Under the pieces are notes generated by a model. The model did no database searches and was not told the DNA's origin. It was given only the letters and a program-made list of their open reading frames with translations. A program made the position numbers and the translations under genes. DNA of 7,374 nt from Paracoccaceae bacterium (GTDB lineage: Bacteria > Pseudomonadota > Alphaproteobacteria > Rhodobacterales > Rhodobacteraceae). The first letter of the stretch is position 1. Every line of letters starts with the position of its first letter. Positions 7,193-7,374 of this stretch are shown piece after piece. The DNA lies in assembly GCA_026709725.1 (NCBI GenBank), contig JAPOSK010000285.1, forward strand, positions 1 to 7,374, given 5' to 3'.

Positions 7193-7223
7193 GATGGGGG
7201 TGGAGACCATCGATCTGCCCATC

Positions 7224-7259
7224 ATTGTCAAACCCGTTGGCATCGTCAAACCCATTGGC
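7224..7259. repeat. 18-bp tandem repeat, 16 of 18 bases identical
   Basis: ATTGTCAAACCCGTTGGC (7224-7241) is followed by ATCGTCAAACCCATTGGC (7242-7259). On the minus strand this reads ANGFDDANGFDN, a duplicated six-residue block inserted just before the catalytic QIDGLH of the transposase relic. Confidence 0.9.
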
Positions 7260-7374
7260 GACGCGGTCCGGCCCTGAGAGATCACGGCCCATCATTGCAT
7301 TGAAATCTCTGGCACTCGGCCAGCCGGGCCTCACTGAGGGCCCCGGCGCCGGGAGACGGCGGACTTCCCGGACG

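Larger units (their letters stand above)
6275..7374 (-). pseudogene. IS256-family (mutator-type) transposase relic, multiply frameshifted, 5' end outside window
   Basis: Conserved blocks follow the IS256 order on the minus strand across changing frames: SGKSAVSRR (from 7372), ALSEARLAE (about 7336-7310), GRDLSG...GQIDGLH (to 7200), TGIDTDGRTHPPGV (7120-7079), NAATVQARIDTPIERGPDP (about 7026-6970), FPIFIVDGAKALS (6950-6912), PIQRCQIP (6861-6838), EDADAAAAALRTRTRSFEP (about 6715-6659), AILTLTRPGPSPEG with DIIEP (6586 to about 6508), VKRRTAMDGMGDARMAL with AAGMPEARKGFRR (6465-6367), and RRLPILREALV ending QGRGVA-stop (6355-6275). The three catalytic acids expected of the family are visible: Asp in QIDGLH, Asp in VDGAKAL and Glu in DIIEP. 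About nine frame changes and two tandem-repeat insertions make it inactive. The family call rests on remembered consensus, but agreement across so many blocks is strong. Confidence 0.87.

Overview
The window looks like accessory DNA from an alphaproteobacterium. The best taxonomic pointer is a W-x-x-W-x-x-WYEDRL module in the leftmost gene, which as I recall is common in alphaproteobacterial proteins. Two intact-looking genes and a small damaged operon sit among GC-rich remains of insertion sequences. This is the pattern of an old defence or mobile-element island.

Layout: (1) 1-1376, minus strand, is a long open frame running off the left edge: an N-terminal helical region, the WYEDRL module, an acidic linker and a DUF262 (ParB/GmrS-like) domain. 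It is easy to miss because its stop codon lies outside the window. (2) 1377-1584 is the divergent intergenic region. (3) 1585-3450, plus strand, is an OLD-family ATPase/TOPRIM nuclease with all its key motifs. (4) About 3750-4300, minus strand, is an IS630-family transposase relic whose conserved blocks lie in three frames. (5) About 4301-5102 is GC-rich DNA without a convincing gene; an IS6-like terminal repeat may lie near 4974. (6) 5103-6175, minus strand, is a three-gene cluster: a small GIY-YIG-like protein (6175-5939), a single-pass membrane/coiled-coil protein broken by a frameshift in a run of nine G and by an in-frame TAA (5894-5357), and a truncated third protein that starts in an ATGA overlap with the second (5360-5103). 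(7) 6275-7374, minus strand, is an IS256 (mutator-type) transposase relic that continues past the right edge, is split among many frame changes and contains short tandem duplications.

The divergent DUF262/OLD pair could be a two-part anti-phage module, since both families are known from defence nucleases; this is inference from family membership and adjacency. The three-gene cluster has coupled translation and its members look like conserved but uncharacterised families, so it may be a small membrane-linked system now decaying. The relics are visibly richer in GC than the genes and carry many apparent Leu-to-Pro and Asn-to-Asp changes, as if decay had run towards GC.
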